A DNA stretch of 64,000 bases from Syngnathus acus (GCF_901709675.1 NC_051094.1:2580501-2644500), one strand, 5' to 3'. Positions 27,901 to 39,715 are shown, numbered from the stretch's first letter. Numbers and translations: made by a program. The notes: a model not told the origin generated them from the sequence alone.

Positions 27901-30900
27901 CTCACTGTAAGATTTCAGCTGTTGCTATTACTGACGCCTTTGTTTTGTCCGAGGCAATCCGGGAGCCAATCAGATGGAAATCACGCCCTTTTTCCCTCCA
28001 TTCCAAGTTGCAGCGGGTCCTGACAAACAAGGCCGCTCAGATGGGGGCGTAAATACAAACGGCTGACACGGAACACCCAACGGGGAGGCTGTTTGCGTGC
28101 CCTCTGAACTCCGTGGAGACTTATCACCACGAGAGTCAGGCTTCCTCAGAGCACTAAATGGCCAGGCAGGGGACGGCTTATCTGCCCAAGCTCTCATTTG
28201 TAAAGATGGAAAGGCCGGGTCAAAGGTCAGCGAGGATGACTGAATTTAGAAGTCCAGCGGTAGCTTTGTCCATTATCCAAATGTCTGTTCTGATAAGTAT
28301 GAGTGAGAATGATGGAGCGAAAAAGTCTCTGACAGCGGAAATGAACGGAGAAAAGCAAAAAAGGGAGGAAGATAGTGAGCCTAAAAGGGCTGACAGGTGA
28401 GGGATTCCGCCGCTTCTCTAAAAGGAACCTATCAACAGTTGTTTGCTTTGCCCTGAGGGCGCCGATTAGTCGGGAATTGTCCCAGTCGGCTAACTTCCAG
28501 TGAACCACAAAGTGTCACCCCTGTTGAGATGTATTGCCGTAGTCCCTTCTCTTCCCGTGGCACAACAATGACCTCATTGGTACGCATACTTGAATCTATA
28601 GAACAGGACAAGCCCTGAGATCACATAAGATGTGTCACAATTGAAATGAATGAACTGACATGGAAGCTACGGCAAAAGACAATTGAACCATGTTTGAATA
28701 GTACTTGAGCCGAGAATGTGTTTCAGATCAATCAACGTGGGATAAGCCCAAAGGAAAAAGAAAACTCTTGACTAATAAACTTCCAATTAAAGTACTGGCC
28801 AGTTGGACCAATCATTTTTAAGTAAACAGTTTGTCACCATTAACTCTCCCCTTTTGGCTATTTTTTTTTTTTTGCAGAAATGGACCAGGGGAAACAAAAA
28901 AGAAAAGCTAGTGACAACTGGACACTACCTGCTAAGGAGTATATGCTTTTAAAAGTTTGTGTATTTTTAATTAATGCGAACCTGAATGAAACTCATGTAT
29001 CAGAATCTGACGTAAAAAAAAAAGTGTTGTTTTGTACCTACAAGGGAATGTATAGGGTGAAAAAGTGAAAGGGTGGGGACTGAATAGAAGATGAGATCAT
29101 CGTCTGGGAGGTTTTACAAAAACGTCTGCACCTTCAATCCCAGTTTTCAATGAAGCCAAATGTGAACTGTCAACGCCACCCCAAACAGGTAACGGCCATG
29201 TTCCACGAAAACTCAGTCAACACCACGGGCTCACCTTTAAAACAGTACGCTCCCAGTTGGGTTGTCGGTTCCGGGAATCCGGTTCGGTTCCGATAGCGGT
29301 ACATGGTTCTGACCCCTAGCAGGCCTCCCCCGCACTGAAGTTTGGGTACAGAAACGGGATGTCGCGCACTGCCGTCTGAGAGCCAGCCGTAGTCACACCT
29401 GTCGAGACCTCGTCGCCACGCGGCGTGGAGCTGGCCGGGGGTTGCCAGCTCGCTGTTTCTCCTCTTACATTCATCCTTGGCTTCCTCAAAGGACATTTTC
29501 TTGGACACGGGAGCGTAGAACACATCACCTGGAATGACGATGAATATATGTTGGATTATTGTTTACGATTGTGAAATTCAACTATTCAGCTCATTTATTG
29601 ACCAACGCACACTTTTGCTTCCAGGTCGTCATTAAACTACAGCCTAAAAGTGGACGACGGGCTGAAAATATGTTTTCATTTAGTCCAGGGTGTAACATTT
29701 CAACGAATCCCACAATATATTAATTCCTTTGATTTACAATGGCATCGATATCCACCCTAGGAATGTCGCCCATCCTTAAAGAATGACACATATGAAGTCC
29801 AGAAGGTTCCGATGGCTGTTGAAAGACTTTGGATTTTATTTTCTTCACCCTTTTGGACTTGGACTTTCAGTAAATGCGCAATCAAGATTAAAATCTATTA
29901 AATCAAACCAGTAACATTTATATGTCAACATACAAAGATGACAGTTTGCTGGCTGTCGGTTTGGGTTTTGCACTCTGGCTCACACCAGCGTGTGCATCTG
30001 TTCACACAAATGATGCAAATGTCATTTTAAATGGCTCCATTTGTTGCAATGGAATATCTCCGCTAAATAATAGAAATGGATGAAAGGAGACTGGGCAAAG
30101 ATTTAAAAAGTCATTAAACGGCTCTGTTGAGTTGGATTGAGCTTGTCAGCAGTTACAGTCTGGAACATGAGTGTAAGAAAAACATGGAGGGAAAATGATC
30201 AGAAACAATGCCAGATACTTTCGCAACACCATTATCACATTTTTTTATTTTTTTTTATTGGCCAAGTTACAACTACAGAGAAAGTGTCGCATAGTCGTCG
30301 AAGTTTTTTGTCTTACCGTAAAGTTTGTCCACATAACAGTATACATCATAAGTCTCGCTGGCTTTCCTGGTTCCGTATGACCTCACACCAGGTTTATTAT
30401 GGAGGTTGCCATAGCAACCCTTTCTGGGTTTTATGATGGGGTATCTATGCACACAGGTAATGGAAGATCTGTTTTACATTGCTCTGATATGTGTACAAAT
30501 GGTCATTTTGAAGTACGACGTACCTCACGGTCTGGTCAGCGATCCAGCCAGCATCGCACTGATCAAAACCGTCCTCGTACGCCGCATTCAGCTGTTCAGA
30601 CGTAGCGATGCTTGCGCCGATGTTGTGGCAAGCCTGGACTGCCTTGTCGTAGTCTAACGTGTACCTGCTGATGTTGGCGCGGTAGTGAAAGACCACACCT
30701 GGACGCAAAAGGGAAATCTGTTCATACAACATGATGGATTCATAACTTCATCGGAATCTCCAGGTGGAGACTTTTAGCTTGCTTGTTATGTCCAAATAAC
30801 CATTATAATTACATAAGTGGAGTTCGCGTTCGTGTTCCGTAAAATTACAACTCAAGTCAGGTTCCATCCTCAATCCTTTCATCAAGGATCTCAGCTTGGT

Positions 30901-33124
30901 GCTTGTCCCATTGTCATATCAATATTTTCTGCGTGAGTCCAGAGTACACAGAAAAAAAAAAGAATCTTCTTACCATCAACGTTGAGGTCAACTGTATCGC
31001 GGGAGTCCTCGATGCCGTACATGACCTCACAGCGATACGTGCCCGCATCGCTCGCGAGCAGCTTGACCATTGTCAAGGAGGCATCACCCACATGTTCAGG
31101 GTGACTGGGCACGGATACCCGGTTCATGTAGCCGGGTCCGATCTTGACGACCCCATTTTGTGCCACTAACACCGTTGACTCGACGTCTCCTTCTATTTTG
31201 GTCCATTTGATGCGTAAGTGGTCTATGGAAAAACCCACGGTGGCGTTTGGGTTTGCTGGTGACGAGGTTGGAATACTTGAGAAGGAACAGGGAAGGTTAA
31301 CCTTCCCGGAGAGGGTTCCGGTGACCGGCCTGATGACTGATAATGTGTTGCCGACTGTAAGGGAAAACAAAACAAAATCATCATACGAGACAATTAGGGA
31401 CATATTGAAATATGAATCTGTCTCTGAGGGTCATCCATATACTGTCAAGTCTTTAAGGACTCTTTTGCATCGATAGTGTGTGAGAAAATCACCGAAACTG
31501 TTAGGAACATCAAGTCACCCTTGGAAAGTCGAACCTCATCTTCTAAATGATGCCCAATTTTATAAGGACTGTTTAAAGCACATGTTTCAAACTCAAGACC
31601 CGGGGGCCAGGTGTGGCCCGCCACATCATTTTATGCGGCCCGCAAAGACAAAATGTGCATCAAATTGTCTTCACCTTTAAAACTCATCTTTTTAAAATGT
31701 TTGAACAGTTTATTAGTCTGATTTGAAAATGAGTTATTTGTCAGTTTGTTTTGTAGCTTACACTGTTATATCCTATGAGGAGTTCATACATTTATTTAGG
31801 TTGACAGTCATAATGGCCCTCCGAAAGAAACTATGACGACAATGTGGCCCGCGGCAAAAATGAGTTTGACACCCCTGGTTGAAAGTCTGTCCCAAATTGT
31901 GAGCAAACATGGGTGCGGGGTTCTGCAACTTGTTTTCATCAGTGCTCAAGCGTCAGCAATTAACTTTTGCTGCCAGTCAAAAATAATACACAGTTTCAGA
32001 CAGTATCTAGTGACTGTTACTAGGCTCCTGCTGATATATCTCGGTCCACTTCCGAGTCGGCAGGCAAAGGAGACATCAGACAGACAACCAAACACAACAT
32101 GGCAACTGAATCACACTGACTCATGTGGGGAAGACGGAATTTGCTGCTTTTTTTTTCCTTTTTCGTAGGGGTTGCGAGCAGGGATAAGAGGGGGTGGGGG
32201 AGAAGTGAAGGGAATTTTGTGGAAATGGCGGTGGGACTGCCTTCCAGGCATGAGTGTGCACAATTTAACAGAAGGTCTTATTAGGAGGAGAGGTGAAACC
32301 AGCTGTTATTTGCAGACTGGGAACTCGCTATAATTGAAAGGTGTCCCTCCATCCTCAGAGACAGACAGACAGACCAGGGGCCATGAAGAGCCTTGGGGGG
32401 TGCAATGAGTACCCCAGGTGCAAAGGTCTTAGGACACACTGTCACCTTGAGAAAGCTCTCACAGGATGGTTTGAAGTGGGGGTGTCAAAATGATTGCACT
32501 GCAGTTAAAGGGCCACATCCTAATTAATTTGATGTCAAGTGAGCTGGACTAGAGAAATTATGGCACAATTAACCCGTGTTTTATATTTCCTTTGGACACA
32601 AAAGAGGAAGTTTTCTTTTGTTTGTTTAGTTATTATTTCTGCTTATTTTTTTGATTCTATTTTTTTAAGGAAAGTTTTCTCTGCTTTTTAAATGCATGGC
32701 TATATTGAAGGGAATATTAAATAATACCATGGAGACAATTTATTTTTTTTAGCCAATAATAAAATATTGTGATAACTAAAAATGTCACAAAATTAAAAAC
32801 ATTAAAAAATATATTTTTTTACATTCTGGGCCGGACAGTTTTAGCCCGCATGGCATATGTTTGATAATGCCAGTTTATAAAAAAAAAAAAAAAAAGATGG
32901 TTAGCGAACTGCAAGGCATCACGGGGAACATGTAGCACACGTTTAAATGTGACCTTGCCAAAACGAATAAGAGACAAAAACAAAGACAGAGAGTCAAGCT
33001 CAGGAGATGAGAAGGGAGAAAAGGATGTGCCCGAGAGGAGCATCCAGGTTTGAAACCTACCGCTTGCACTTGCTGCTTCACAGAGACAATAAAGCCACAG
33101 GATCTGCTTTATATTTAGTACCAT
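12797..33124 (-). CDS. vcan: Versican core protein (vcan), whole coding region
   Basis: Fourteen coding exons join without phase conflict to 11,232 nt, about 3743 aa (human V0 form about 3396). Order: signal peptide (1-21), Ig (22-148), Link 1 (149-249), Link 2 (250-347), GAG-alpha (348-722), GAG-beta (723-3424), EGF 1 (3425-3462), calcium-binding EGF 2 (3463-3500), C-type lectin domain (3501-3629), sushi (3630-3690) and a basic tail. Versican is a large secreted chondroitin sulfate proteoglycan: the Ig-Link-Link G1 region binds hyaluronan and link protein, the middle carries the glycosaminoglycan chains, and the C-terminal G3 region binds other matrix proteins. Aggrecan, brevican and neurocan also have this plan, but the two large GAG exons in symmetrical phase, hapln1 on one side and xrcc4 on the other identify versican. 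Exons 7 and 8 are both divisible by three with phase 1 at each end, so skipping either or both gives in-frame V1, V2 and V3-type forms. Fish may carry a second vcan paralogue; which one this is was not decided. Confidence 0.96.
13033..13215 (-). CDS. vcan: vcan exon 14 (sushi/CCP module)
   Basis: It encodes 61 residues beginning [15 protein letters not shown], with sushi cysteines in [15 protein letters not shown] and the final KIACVN, and the conserved HWNVP. It ends before GTAAGT. Confidence 0.95.
13278..13422 (-). CDS. vcan: vcan exon 13 (C-type lectin domain, part 3)
   Basis: It encodes [34 protein letters not shown] and [11 protein letters not shown]. The QPD and WND motifs of the calcium-binding site and the last conserved cysteines are present. 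Confidence 0.97.
13423..15203 (-). other. vcan intron between lectin exons 12 and 13
   Basis: A 1.8-kb intron without recognisable features. Open frames around 14650-14940 overlap on both strands and have no support. Confidence 0.6.
15204..15286 (-). CDS. vcan: vcan exon 12 (C-type lectin domain, part 2)
   Basis: It encodes [20 protein letters not shown] and HWTDGSRT, including the WIGL core. Acceptor GGTAG, donor GTAAGA. Its length of 83 nt moves the reading from phase 1 to phase 0, matching exon 13. Confidence 0.93.
15381..15539 (-). CDS. vcan: vcan exon 11 (C-type lectin domain, part 1)
   Basis: It encodes [18 protein letters not shown], then [19 protein letters not shown] and HQEQQFIN. 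Acceptor CTTCCAG, donor GTAAGT. Confidence 0.97.
16083..16196 (-). CDS. vcan: vcan exon 10 (calcium-binding EGF module)
   Basis: It encodes [19 protein letters not shown], then [12 protein letters not shown] and FCEE. The leading DIDE and six cysteines mark a calcium-binding EGF module. Lengths and phases match exon 9. Confidence 0.95.
16278..16391 (-). CDS. vcan: vcan exon 9 (EGF module 1)
   Basis: It encodes [20 protein letters not shown], then [14 protein letters not shown]: six cysteines in EGF spacing. Acceptor TTTGCAG, donor GTAGGA. Confidence 0.94.
16479..24584 (-). CDS. vcan: vcan exon 8 (GAG-beta region)
   Basis: This 8106-bp exon is open throughout and encodes about 2701 residues rich in Ser, Thr, Glu, Asp and Pro. 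Acceptor TTATTGCAG, donor GTAGGT. Roughly 20 Ser-Gly dipeptides lie beside acidic residues (for example [45 protein letters not shown]), the usual context for chondroitin sulfate attachment. Many [14 protein letters not shown] and SLYSTK-type phrases recur as degenerate repeats. It is about 1.5 times the human exon (about 1754 codons). The exon is present in V0 and V1-type transcripts and skipped in V2 and V3-type ones. Open frames on the opposite strand are by-products of its biased codon content. Confidence 0.97.
24585..25880 (-). other. vcan intron 7
   Basis: A 1.3-kb intron between the two GAG exons, with no recognisable feature beyond short T and A runs. Confidence 0.6.
25881..27005 (-). 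CDS. vcan: vcan exon 7 (GAG-alpha region)
   Basis: It follows acceptor TTTTACAG and ends before GTAAGA, giving 1125 nt or 374 codons plus split codons. It begins [20 protein letters not shown] and is Ser/Thr/Glu/Asp-rich. Human GAG-alpha is about 987 residues, so this exon is much shorter. It lacks the clustered Ser-Gly acidic motifs seen in GAG-beta, so it may carry few or no chains. Confidence 0.94.
27006..29234 (-). other. vcan intron 6
   Basis: A 2.2-kb intron. The stretch 27940-28500 has more balanced base composition than the surrounding AT-rich DNA and could be a conserved regulatory element; this is a guess from composition only. No exon is seen. Confidence 0.5.
29235..29528 (-). CDS. 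vcan: vcan exon 6 (Link module 2)
   Basis: It encodes [51 protein letters not shown] and AYCFK. Acceptor ATTCCAG, donor GTGAGC. Confidence 0.97.
29529..30316 (-). other. vcan intron 5
   Basis: A 788-bp intron without recognisable features. Confidence 0.6.
30317..30444 (-). CDS. vcan: vcan exon 5 (Link module 1, second half)
   Basis: It encodes [20 protein letters not shown], then [19 protein letters not shown]. Acceptor TGCATAG, donor GTAAGA. The second half of Link module 1 is a separate exon, as in other lecticans. Confidence 0.95.
30524..30698 (-). CDS. vcan: vcan exon 4 (Link module 1, first half)
   Basis: It encodes [20 protein letters not shown] and [20 protein letters not shown]. 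Acceptor GCGTCCAG, donor GTACGT. The intron to exon 5 is only 79 bp. Confidence 0.96.
30974..31354 (-). CDS. vcan: vcan exon 3 (Ig domain)
   Basis: It encodes residues 22-148: [57 protein letters not shown]. Both Ig cysteines are present. Acceptor CTTACAG, donor GTAAGA. Confidence 0.97.
31355..33060 (-). other. vcan intron 2
   Basis: A 1.7-kb intron containing dispersed repeat copy B (31582-31877) and long T/A runs. No further exon is seen. Confidence 0.6.
31582..31877 (-). repeat. Dispersed repeat, copy B (hAT-like non-autonomous)
   Basis: It is in reverse orientation to copy A. It carries the CCCGGGGGCCAGGTGTGG end, GTGGCCCGCCACATCATTTT-type sequence and a terminal GTTTGACACC. It lies inside a vcan intron. 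Confidence 0.65.
33061..33124 (-). CDS. vcan: vcan exon 2 (signal peptide)
   Basis: The ATG follows directly after acceptor TTTGTCAACAG and opens [20 protein letters not shown], a signal peptide resembling the versican start (NIKxILW). An upstream in-frame ATG at 33142 lies in the intron and is not used. Donor GTAGGT. Confidence 0.88.
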
Positions 33125-33972
33125 CTGTTGACAAAAAGACATAATTGGCCATTTAGAAACAGGGACATTTGTTCTTGTTTGTTGTGGCTTTTAAAACGGT
33201 ATTCTCTTTCAAAATAATCATTTTCAGACCAGCTTGGCAGGAGTCATAAAAGTAGCAATTTCAAATTTCAGTTGCTTTCAGGATGCTGGTGTCAAACTCA
33301 GGGTCCGGGTGCCAGATCTGTTTCTTGTTGATTTATTCTTTTCATTTTAACTGAAATTGTATGTCAAAATGTAAACCATTAACACATTTTCCCCCTGAGG
33401 TTGGATGAAAATGAGTTTGAAACAGTTGCAGCAAGGCTCCCTGTGGGGTCAGGCTGCACATGAGGACTGGCCCACCCACCGCCCGTACACTCAAGTACAC
33501 TCTTTAAACAGAAGTGATGCATTGTTGAAGGAATAAATTGTTACTCTATATCAATATATCAATAAAATTACCCCCCCAAAAAACATATTTTAGACAATAT
33601 GGGGCGCAGATGACGTTGACAAAAACCTAATCAAAAATAATAATAGCTCAATTACTGTTCGTTTAGGTTTACGGATAATGCACTTTGAGAAAAATTAAAA
33701 ACATTTATCAACAAGCTGTCACTTCATATCCGCGCGGCTCGTGCGCAATACAAAAAAGAAAACATTCGTGAAGGTTATCCGAGGACAACACAGCATCGTT
33801 GGGTGGCTCCCTATGAACAATTAGCTTTTTTTAAAATTATTATTATTATTAAACATGTAAACACCACACAAAATTGCCCCATGAGAAACCCTTAATAAGT
33901 TTTTCATTTCTATGACCAATAAAACGGAAAAAAATCCCAGTACCATGTTATGAAAATTAAAATCGCACTTAC
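33125..33972 (-). other. vcan intron 1
   Basis: An 848-bp intron between the untranslated exon and the signal-peptide exon. It contains a degraded fragment around 33288-33420 that resembles the GTGTCAAACTC repeat family. Confidence 0.5.
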
Positions 33973-34158
33973 GGTGAAGCTGCTATTACTCCATAAAATG
34001 CCCGAATATCTCCTTAAATCCAGTAAATCCCAGTGCGTAACTTTCGTGCGTAAACGCGTCACCAAAAGAGCGAGCGCACTACTCCGTCGCTCTCTTTTGA
34101 TGCTCCAGAGCTTCGTGGAGTTGGTCTTGGTCTGCAGAGCGACAGAAAGGCTTGAAGT
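33973..34158 (-). other. vcan: vcan exon 1 (5' untranslated, inferred)
   Basis: A strong donor, CACC followed by GTAAGTGCG, lies at 33973 on the vcan strand, just downstream of CG-containing sequence. The next acceptor is the one preceding the start codon at 33124. The 5' end is estimated from the TATA-like box and is uncertain. Confidence 0.5.
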
Positions 34159-34184
34159 GTCGCCGATGGACGAGTTGACTTGAG

Positions 34185-34192
34185 CTTTTAAC
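34185..34192 (-). promoter_or_regulatory. vcan TATA-like box (candidate)
   Basis: On the vcan strand CGTTAAAAG lies 210 bp upstream of the exon 1 donor, in a region with more CpG than its surroundings. It suits a start site near 34158. This is a candidate only. Confidence 0.35.
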
Positions 34193-34964
34193 GCACGCTG
34201 TTATTTCCTTGGTGTCGGAGGAGGAGGGGCAGAAGAATGTCCATCGGGAAAGTGAATGAGAGAGACAACTTGGGGAGGAGAGAGGGTGGGGGAACACTTC
34301 ATTTGGCTCTTGAGGGACGCTGCATCATCGTCCAGTCAGGCTCGAGCTTTCCCAGGTAACATCTGTCAATAGGGCGAGTCCACTCTTTATTACCCAGTAA
34401 GACAACTTTTATGGGCCAGTCCAGAATTGGAGGATAATGGAGGTCACTTCTCATCCTCACACCATGAAATTTCAAACGGTCCATGCAGAAAAACACAAAA
34501 CTAAGTCTAAATAGCTGATGACCACCACTAAAAATGGGGTTTCTCACTTTGCCCTTTCCTCTTGCTCACAAATTTACCTATTAAATGTTTTTAAATCAGC
34601 TTTATTTCTCATGACTTTTCCAACAAATGTTTTAAGACATCTAAGGCAAAGATAGGAAACTGGTGGCCCGCGGGCCATATGCGTACTCTGACCATACTCT
34701 GAGCGGCCCCTTGATTAATAAAAATAAATTAGAAAAATTGGGTGGTGGGGGGACTCTGTATGTGCGAACGTAACAAAAAGCAAAACATACAACATGACAA
34801 ATAAAATGTCTCGTAAAAAGTGCACCGTTGCTGGTCAAGCTGTGCGCGCACCCCTTGGCCATGGGTGCGCAATGGAAACAGGGTGGTACAGTTATGTCTC
34901 GGCTTCAAATTGAGTCACAACTTCATGTTGTTGCCAGCATGTGCAATTCTGTCCGTTACCAGGA

Positions 34965-35015
34965 GGAGGGAGGGAGGGAGGGAGAGAGAGAGGGAGAGAG
35001 AGAGAGAGGGAGGGT
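34965..35015 (+). repeat. GGGA/GAGA microsatellite
   Basis: About 50 bp of purine-only GGGA and GAGA repeats. Confidence 0.85.
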
Positions 35016-37438
35016 GGGAGGGATGGGTGGTGGTCTTCTCAGATACTTCAGGTTTGAGCAGTGGTGGGAAGTTACCAAGTATTTTGTCAGTAAGTTTTAA
35101 CATTTGAAGACTTTCTTATTCCTTCTCTGTCAAATAGAATTATGAAAATGATTATAACAAAGAGTATAATAGAGAAAAGTTGATGATGGTGGCACAATGT
35201 AAAAAAATATATAGAGAGAGAAACTCATGTAATTGAAATCTTTCAGTTGTGTTATCAAAAAACTAATGAAAAGATATTTTCATTTTTTACTCTACCTATG
35301 AAGAGACATGCATCAGAAATAGAAATGAATAAAACCAAAAATGGATCATCTCATGATGGGAATTACAACAGAACATTAGTTTTCACATGATTCCATTTTC
35401 AACATTAAAAATGCTGTCATACTTTTTATATTTGCGCTGGCTTTTCATCCCCAAAACATGTGACTCGGACGTTCTTGGAATGGCTGCGCTATGCCAAGTG
35501 CTTGTGACTCATTCTTTGATTCTCATCATTCCATACGTTCATCCGAAGCAAAACTGACCTTCAAATTAAAAGCATGCTTCTCTCTTTCTTTCTCTAACCA
35601 ACCCGTATCCTGGATGGAATTTACCGAGACGTTAATTAACAACCGTTTAGTTTGGACTTACAAGAATCATTTCATCACTTTTTAAACGAGTCACCACAGT
35701 GAAGTTGCAAGTCACTCGCCGTCGTCTAAAATCGTAAGCACGTTGCTTTTCAGTGGTCATAAATCACGGCGTAAAAGAGCCAATCGGTGTTTGATCGACT
35801 GCGAGGGCCCCATGATGAGCCACATATCGTATGACTTATAAAAGTGGTCCATCTCCGGCCCCACGCCACGACAGACAGCATTAAAGGGGCATTAAATTTC
35901 TCCCTGGCCCCCGCAGGGATGTTTTATTGAAACGGTGCAAGCATTTTCTTGTAGGGGAGGGGGGGGGGGGTCGTGTTTAGCAGTTCACCGCTGGAATAAT
36001 TCAAAACGTCCAAGAGAGACCGGAAAGCCTCCAGTTCCATAAACTATATGACTATGACTTCTGTGCAAAACATTGCCAAGTAAGAATAAACTTTGGAGTG
36101 GGAAAAATGTAGAAATAAATGTTTCAAACATAACTCAACCTAAGCACATTTTCCCTTCATAGATCAAATCAAAACTTCCTTCAAAAAGCAAAAGACAGAA
36201 ATAAATTCAAATGACAAAATTTAATCAAGCTTGGATTGAAAGCTATCTGGGGGAATTTATTCCAAATATAGACAATCTTAAATCAGCCACCATTTAAGGA
36301 CTCTTAGTTGGACTATAATAAACATATTGTTCAATTCAAACCTGGCTCAGAGTGTCTCTAGAAATCGAGCTTTCTTATTTCATATTCATAAAGTTGCACA
36401 CTGTAAGTGAGTGAGGCTTCCATTGTGTGGGAAAATGAAGTTGCCTCTGGACAGATGTGAACCTTGATCCTATGGAGCCAAGCATGGAGGCCCAGACCAC
36501 TGAGGATGATCCCTCAAGCTTTATTTGGAGGCCAAGAGAGGTAAGCGGCATCAAATTTGGTGTTTTCATTTTGTCTTCTTCTCATGCCGTCTTCCACCCC
36601 CGAAATTTACAACAGCGTGGCGATCGGTAACACAACCCGTATGTCAAAAAGCGATGTGTCATGGCTGCCAAAAGCCCTTTCCATAAACAATTTCCAGAAA
36701 ATTGATAAATCACCACCGGGTGTGTAGATAAAACCTGTGAAGCGGAATATGCAGCACCGCAACTCCGTCTCGACTTCAACGCAGCTAAAACGGATTTTCC
36801 CATGCAGATAATTAGAGTAGTTAAAAGCAATAGCGTTAAATACAGATTTCAAAGGCGATGAGATCGGAACATCCCGTACCGTTTATGTCTGCCATGCACG
36901 AGCAAAAAAAAAAAAATGTGTACCTTTCCGAATTAAACTGAACTCAACAATAAAGATTCGGATCTTAGTGAAGCTCGCAGCGCTGGGAATGAATAACATG
37001 CTAGGACAACGAGTACTGTATACACCCAAAGCTTATTAAGTACTTGTACCCACTGAGTGGTCCCAGTGACGGTGACTCAGCCAACTAACCAAAACGAATC
37101 GGCCTCATCTTGAGTTCTTTTGGTGATTATTTGGAAAAATCCCGCATGCTGAACCACAGAGACCACCACCATTTTGCAAACTTCTGAAAGAATGGCAAAG
37201 GAACAAACAGACAGGAAGTGTGTGTGTGTGAGAATGACGCAAGAAAATGGGTCGGGAACGAGAACCAGACCAGGTCCACGTCACGGAGCTGTTCCGTTAG
37301 AATAGACTAGCATTGTGCAAACTGGACGAACTTTAAGATTCTCCAGAAATCATGTTCACTCAGAACAAAGCTTCCTCACCTGTTTATTTGATTCAGCAAC
37401 AGTAATCCAGTGATCGATGAATACATCACGTGAATATA

Positions 37439-37556
37439 TACCGTAATTTTCGGACTATAAGCCGCACCGGACTATAAACCACACCAGCTAAAATTTGTGA
37501 TTCAGGGTTCAAAATTTGGGAAAAAAGTAGCGGCTCATAGTCCAAAATTTACGGTA
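37439..37556. repeat. Foldback MITE-like element
   Basis: The left end TACCGTAATTTTCGGACTAT and the right end ATAGTCCAAAATTTACGGTA are imperfect reverse complements, bounded by TA-rich DNA. The motif GGACTATAAGCCGCACC is typical of a short inverted-repeat element common in fish genomes. It is non-coding. Confidence 0.75.
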
Positions 37557-39402
37557 TATATATTCTGACATATACGGTTTTTCACAATACCAGAATTATA
37601 AAGGCCGACGGCGACGAATGGCCAGACATGCGAGAATCCCGAGTCTTCTTCAAATCATTCCGCAGCCGTGACCTCAGGACCTGAAGTTGGTAGCGGAGGT
37701 GAGGGTTAGGAGGGGAGGAGAATAACCCCATTAACCTCATCTTAACACACCTCAGCTTCGTGAGGTCAGTAGACGAGTGGATAACAATGACAAATATAAG
37801 CAGGTCAACGCTAAGGGGCGGGGCTGTCCAAACCTTTTTTTCCGCAGACAATCAATGCAGGCAAACGACATGTCATTGTGAATGTATAGAAGTATTTGAC
37901 ACAGGCTGGTAAAAAAATGGACAACGGGCCGAAAAAGGCCCCCGGGGCCACAGTTTGGACACCTCTAGTTTAAGGCATAGGGCATTTATCAATAAATGAT
38001 GGGGGTAAACCTCAGCTGGAAATGACAAATAAGGTCCAACAAAGCAGGAGTGGTTGCCTGGAGATGACACGATGTTTTCTGGGTGTAGCCAGCACAAGAT
38101 GTTGCGCTCTCCTCGGTCTCACCCGGAGCCAAGACTTGCTGAGTTCAAGGCAATTGTTGAAAAATGACTTCCATGCTCCTGGTGTCATCTCAAACGCTTT
38201 CTCCAAGTTATTAGTGGCAACGCCATCCGTTCCCGGGAGCGCTTTGAGGGAACGCTCGCTTCCTCTTGATCACGTGATCAGTGACGCATCTGAGCGCATT
38301 GCGTGACGGCACCACTGATGTCTCCACGCAGGATGAGCATTATTAAAACGATCCAGATGTAATTCTTTTTTCCCCCATTCTAGGAGTATCAATTGGAGAA
38401 CCCCCTTGAGGATTAAAAATGGGGGAGCTGACTAGTCATAAGGAGATTGCAACAGTTTGTCTTGGTTGGTGTCCATGCGGATTCATTCCCAGACGTCATC
38501 TCGCAGAGGAAGAAGCAACAATTCGAAGAAATTTAATCATTTGAAATCATAATTTGATTTTTTCGTTGGGGAGGGAAACATGTACAGGGTGTTTCATACG
38601 TCTTTGCTATGGAAGATATGAAAATCCAACTTGTATTTATCTGAAAGCTACGTTTTGAACACAACATTTTGAAGACAAAATCCAAGAAAAGAATGTTTCC
38701 TAAAATTTGATTGCTGCTTTGAAAATTCTACCCGGAATCTGTGTTGAACACATCTGCATGAGTCATTTTTATCAAACGCCTTCTGATTTCCAGTGAACAA
38801 AGTTATCTTTCAACAACAACGTCAAACCGCGTTTTACGGAAAAAGTCAAAACATTGATTGTGACGTAACAAGAAGTGCTGTCGCACTGTCGCTGATGACT
38901 TGAAACATGCAACCGAGCAAAATTCATCTGATGACAGCGTGTCAGAAATAGCTTGAAAATTGCAAGTTTTTCATGGACGTCTGACAAACCTGTGATTCAT
39001 TCCATTTTAGAACTTCCTGGCTTTTGGTCAACAAGAGACATGGTGTGGTCCAGAGAGAAACCCTGGCTGGTTTGATTATGGCCTGCGTAGAGAGACACAT
39101 ACTTAAATTCCGCATCATTCATCTCAAGCAAACAAGCTTAGCTGCTGTTTGCCCTTTAACACTTGCAAAGATAAATCCAGATTAGATCGACAGACCGTGA
39201 TGGAGACATGAACATTTGGGCTGGGGTGATCCATATGTAGATCATTTGAGTGATTAAGAAAAAAAATACCGGAACAGATTAATTGACTCTAGATTGCATT
39301 TAACAATCACTTTAAGTAACTTTTATTCGTGGTGCCCCCGCCCCCCACTGTGCCTTCCGACTATTATCTTACTTCCATCTTTGTCTCCTTTATCTAGAGC
39401 TG

Positions 39403-39715
39403 AGGTGTCAAAGTCATTTTTGTCGTGGGCCGCTCCGTAGTCACGTGTCCTTGACTGTCAACTTCTTGTAGTATAGGCTGCAAAACAAACTGATGAATAA
39501 CTAGTTTTGAAATCAGAGACTAGTAAAAACTGTTCAATTTTTTAAAAAATGGAATGGTAATAAAAATGACTAGTAATATCTCTATTTCTTTTTTCAAGTA
39601 AAGACAATTTGTAATCTTAGTAATGGCACATGAAGTCTATGCACAATTTGTCTTTGCGGGTTGCATAAAATGATGTGGCGGGCCGTATCTGGCCCTCGGA
39701 CCTCGAGTTTGACAT
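39403..39715 (+). repeat. Dispersed repeat, copy C (hAT-like non-autonomous)
   Basis: It starts AGGTGTCAAAGTC and ends GAGTTTGACATC, and shares with copy A an interior stretch of roughly 60 bp that differs at only a few positions. Confidence 0.65.

Noticed and set aside
38370-38420. Plus-strand exon after the pyrimidine tract ending in CCCATTCTAG
   Set aside because: A good acceptor-like string, but only ten codons follow before a stop and no gene on this strand is nearby.
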